DNA of 33,103 nucleotides, taken from assembly GCA_020536535.1 (NCBI GenBank), contig JAHLWZ010000129.1, positions 1 through 33,103 of the forward strand, read 5' to 3'. Origin of the DNA: Pelomyxa schiedti (taxonomy: Eukaryota; Evosea; Pelobiontida; Pelomyxidae). Under the pieces are notes generated by a model, which was not told where the DNA came from, did not search any database, and was given only the letters and a program-made list of their open reading frames with translations. Positions 30,806 to 33,103 of this stretch are shown piece after piece (within the stretch, counting starts at the first letter, position 1; the number at the start of each line of letters is the position of its first letter). The position numbers and the translations under genes were made by a program.

Positions 30806-33000
30806 TTAAGCAAGGAAGGATGCAGCCAAGCCCGCGAGGCACGCGGCAATGTGCTGCCCCCCCGTTGGCGTCGACGTGGTTACCGCGGTGGTGGCAGAGG
30901 CCGTGGTGGTGTTGGTGTCGATGTTGCGTGTGTGGCCTGGGCTTGTTGTTGTTGTTGCTGCTGCTGTGTTTGTGATGATTGTGGGCGTGGAACCACCACC
31001 TGAACTGGTGGTTGTTGTGAATATGAGCTCCGCACATGTCATCATGATTTTCTCAATCGCCGGAAACGATGGCCGGTCGGTCTCTGTGCGTTTGTGAGTG
31101 AACACATGAGGGAAAAAAAGGAACGAACCGAGGATTGAGAGGCAGGACTCAACAACGAGAGAGAACAGACCAACGCACGCACGGTGCACGTTGTTGTTGT
31201 TCATCTTGGGATCAGATCGCAACGCGGAGATGATTGCGATCCTCCGGCTGAGGCACTCCGCAACGGGAATGTCCCCGACGTCATCACAAAGCCGGTTCAC
31301 TTCTGTGTGTGTTGTGTGAGAAAGTGAGTTCTTTATGTTTGATGGTGAACAACGAACCGGCAATTTCAGGGGATGACAGCGAAGACCTCTGGAGCCTCAT
31401 AAACTCACTGATTTTGTCAGTGGACTTGGGCAGTGTGACCTCCGGGATAGCGCCTTGGAGAAGTTCACTCAACAAAACTGCGAACTCCCACATGTCTCCT
31501 GTGATTGTTGTAAGACAGAATTCAAGATTTTCCCCCCCTCCAACACCTTGAATTCCGTAGTGACGAGTATGCATCTGCGGTGGCAGGTAAATCGGGGTTC
31601 CTGCACCGTTTGTGAGAGTATTTCCAACGCTTGCTCTTGACACTCCTTTGGTAATCATGTTAAATTGGAATGAAATTTCAATTCCTTTGGGAGAGAAACC
31701 GAAATCAGCAATTTTTGGAGTTCCACAAGAATCCAGGAGAACGTTGTTGCTGGTCAAGTCCCGGTGCATGATATTCCTCCTGTGTGTTTGTGACAATTCA
31801 AAAAAGAGGCAAGGAAAAATAACAAACATGTGAAGTGCAGTCATTCCTTTGGCAATTCCTGAAGAGATTGCAACAACTTCCACAAATGTCAAACTTTTCT
31901 GGTGTGCGCGTTGGTGTGTCAGTGTCAAAAGTAGAAGAAGAAAATGCAAACGAACAAACAAACATGATGAAGGAGCTGCCTGAGGCTCATTTCCATGAGT
32001 TCAGAGACGATCCAGAGTGATCCAGTGCTCGTGATGCACGTTCCAAGGCATCTCACAATGTTTGGATGCCTCAAGCTCAATGAAATCTGTGGTACGAAGG
32101 GGTTGGTGTTGTGTGAGTGGTGATTTTTTTCCCAACACACACAACATCATTGGGGACACACCTCACGCACGCACGCACACGCACACTCACCAGAGCTTCT
32201 TGCTGAAACCTGGTGATGTTAAACTCTGATTTTATGCTTTCGTGAAGTGATTTCACTGCCACAAATGTTGTTGTGGTCATTGTTGTTTCTGATGATGTTG
32301 AGGAGGATGAAGATGCTGCTGCTGTGTCGTTGTTGTGAAGGAGGGTGCACTTGAAAACGGTTCCATATGATCCAACTCCAAGTGTGGAAACAACTTTCAA
32401 GTCTTTCTCTGGTATTGTCATGCTTGATTTGATTCGGACTTGTATTGACACAACTCTGTTTGTGCTGCTGCTGATGTTGCCTTGTTGCTGTTGTTGTTGT
32501 TTAATTTCTTCCAAGGTTCTGAATGGATCATCGGTCAACAGTTCCTCTGAGTGGTTATCATCTGGACCAACAATGAAAATGACTTGTTGTGTTGGATCAA
32601 CTCCAAATTTCCTTGAGATGATGATCTTCACAACCTGTGTTGGTGTGTGTTTTCCCACAGCATCATCCACAGAGAAATTGGGGGGGATGGGAAAGGGATT
32701 TCAAGAGGAACGTACCATTTGAAGAGGACAGTAGCCACACACAATTTCATCGAAAGGGGCATGGTCCTCAAATACAATCCTGATTTGCGAGTGTTTGCAG
32801 TGGCTGCTTTTGTTGTTGTTGGTTTCAGGGAGCAAAATGTTGCACCACGTGCCTTCTCCTTGTTCAACATGTGACATCACATGATTCATGTCTGTGATTG
32901 ACAGTTAGGGGGCCACGTGGCTGGCTAACTAAGGAGGTGTTGTGAGGCACAAACCGTGTTGGAGATCATGAATTCTCTGTTGATCAGTTACCCTCTCACA
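30806..33000 (-). CDS. K3: TKL-type kinase with intact HRD, ankyrin head missing
   Basis: Exons 32891-32716, 32634-32191, 32086-31964, 31898-31828, 31779-31700, 31645-31547, 31498-31358, 31302-31129 and 31083-30806, preceded by part of the coiled-coil exon (about 33000-32955). From the Met at 32889 the frame is 527 residues and closes. Order: beta-grasp-like region (VVKIIISRKFGVDPTQQVIF), LGVGSYGTVFK, FVAVKSLHE, GIAKGMTALHMRN, IMHRDLTSNNVLLD, KIADFG, GTPIYLPPQMH, DMWEFAVLLSELLQG, and DRPSFPAIEKIM. It ends in a Thr/Asn-rich tail with TGGQHIAACLAGLAASFLA. All catalytic motifs are present, so it should be active. It is close kin of K2 in inverted orientation. No ankyrin sequence lies upstream: the coiled-coil exon is cut near 33000, where K4 starts in the opposite direction. 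Confidence 0.78.
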
Positions 33001-33030
33001 CTTTCCTTTTCTTGGATGTTCACACAAAAG

Positions 33031-33103
33031 AAATCACAGAAGAACTGAATGCGCGAATCACACAATTGGAGGAAGAAAACGCAAAGAACCTGAAGGTTCT
33101 CCA
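33031..33103 (+). CDS. K4: start of another coiled-coil exon (partial)
   Basis: After an acceptor-like CACACAAAAG, the plus strand reads EITEELNARITQLEEENAKN, equivalent to the second exon of K2 (27460-27582). The gene leaves the window at 33103. Its upstream sequence is not an ankyrin exon but K3 in reverse, so this copy is either 5'-truncated or its head lies elsewhere. Confidence 0.55.

Noticed and set aside
1-33103. tRNA or rRNA genes
   Set aside because: No cloverleaf with a TTC-loop motif and no rRNA core sequence was found by eye on either strand; an automated scan could still reveal one.

Overview
The window looks like nuclear DNA of a unicellular eukaryote, most likely an amoebozoan. 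It holds a spliceosomal U2 snRNA and genes cut by many short GT-AG introns (mostly 30-120 nt, donors such as GTATGT, GTAAGT, GTTTG and GTGTGT). It also has typical eukaryotic genes (alpha-SNAP, RasGEF, voltage-gated K+ channel, actin-fold protein) and TKL-type kinases with the catalytic loop HRDLTSNN that is common in amoebozoans. I cannot name the species. Exon models were built by hand from reading-frame phase and homology. A run of 100 Ns (22813-22912) marks an assembly gap.

Layout. 12-765: edge fragment of an unrecognised minus-strand gene. 882-1035: a miniature DNA transposon. 1427-6819: tandem array of four plus-strand paralogues of an unidentified, probably beta-propeller-like family. 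Copy A is frameshifted at a G homopolymer, B is broken by an internal deletion, C is truncated, and only D is intact. 7091-9278: 16-exon Kv-type potassium channel (minus). 9519-11180: 11-exon highly divergent actin-family protein (minus). 11306-12967: single-exon proline-rich protein (minus). 13773-15130: alpha-SNAP (minus, 9 exons, 295 aa). 15491-18080: Ras guanine-nucleotide exchange factor (plus). 18458-19776: protein with an Ash2-type winged helix but no SPRY domain (plus). 20407-20676: standalone acyl-carrier-like protein (minus). 20872-21058: U2 snRNA (minus). 21192-22487: alpha/beta-hydrolase (minus). 22696-22812: signal-peptide start of a gene cut by the gap.

22925-33103 is an accessory block of ankyrin/protein-kinase paralogues. 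K1 (22925-25394, minus) is ankyrin + coiled coil + HRDIKGDN-type kinase. K2 (26705-29719, plus) is ankyrin + coiled coil + beta-grasp-like region + TKL kinase. A degenerate ankyrin fragment (29747-30216) lies next to a second copy of the miniature transposon (30267-30523). K3 (30806-about 33000, minus) is a TKL kinase with its ankyrin head lost. K4 begins at 33031 on the plus strand and leaves the window. The same ankyrin head sits on two unrelated kinase domains. K2 has lost exactly nine codons containing the HRD catalytic loop, which K3 retains. The block and the 1-7 kb array both look like fast-evolving duplicated families. The 7-22.5 kb stretch is a conventional housekeeping/signalling region.
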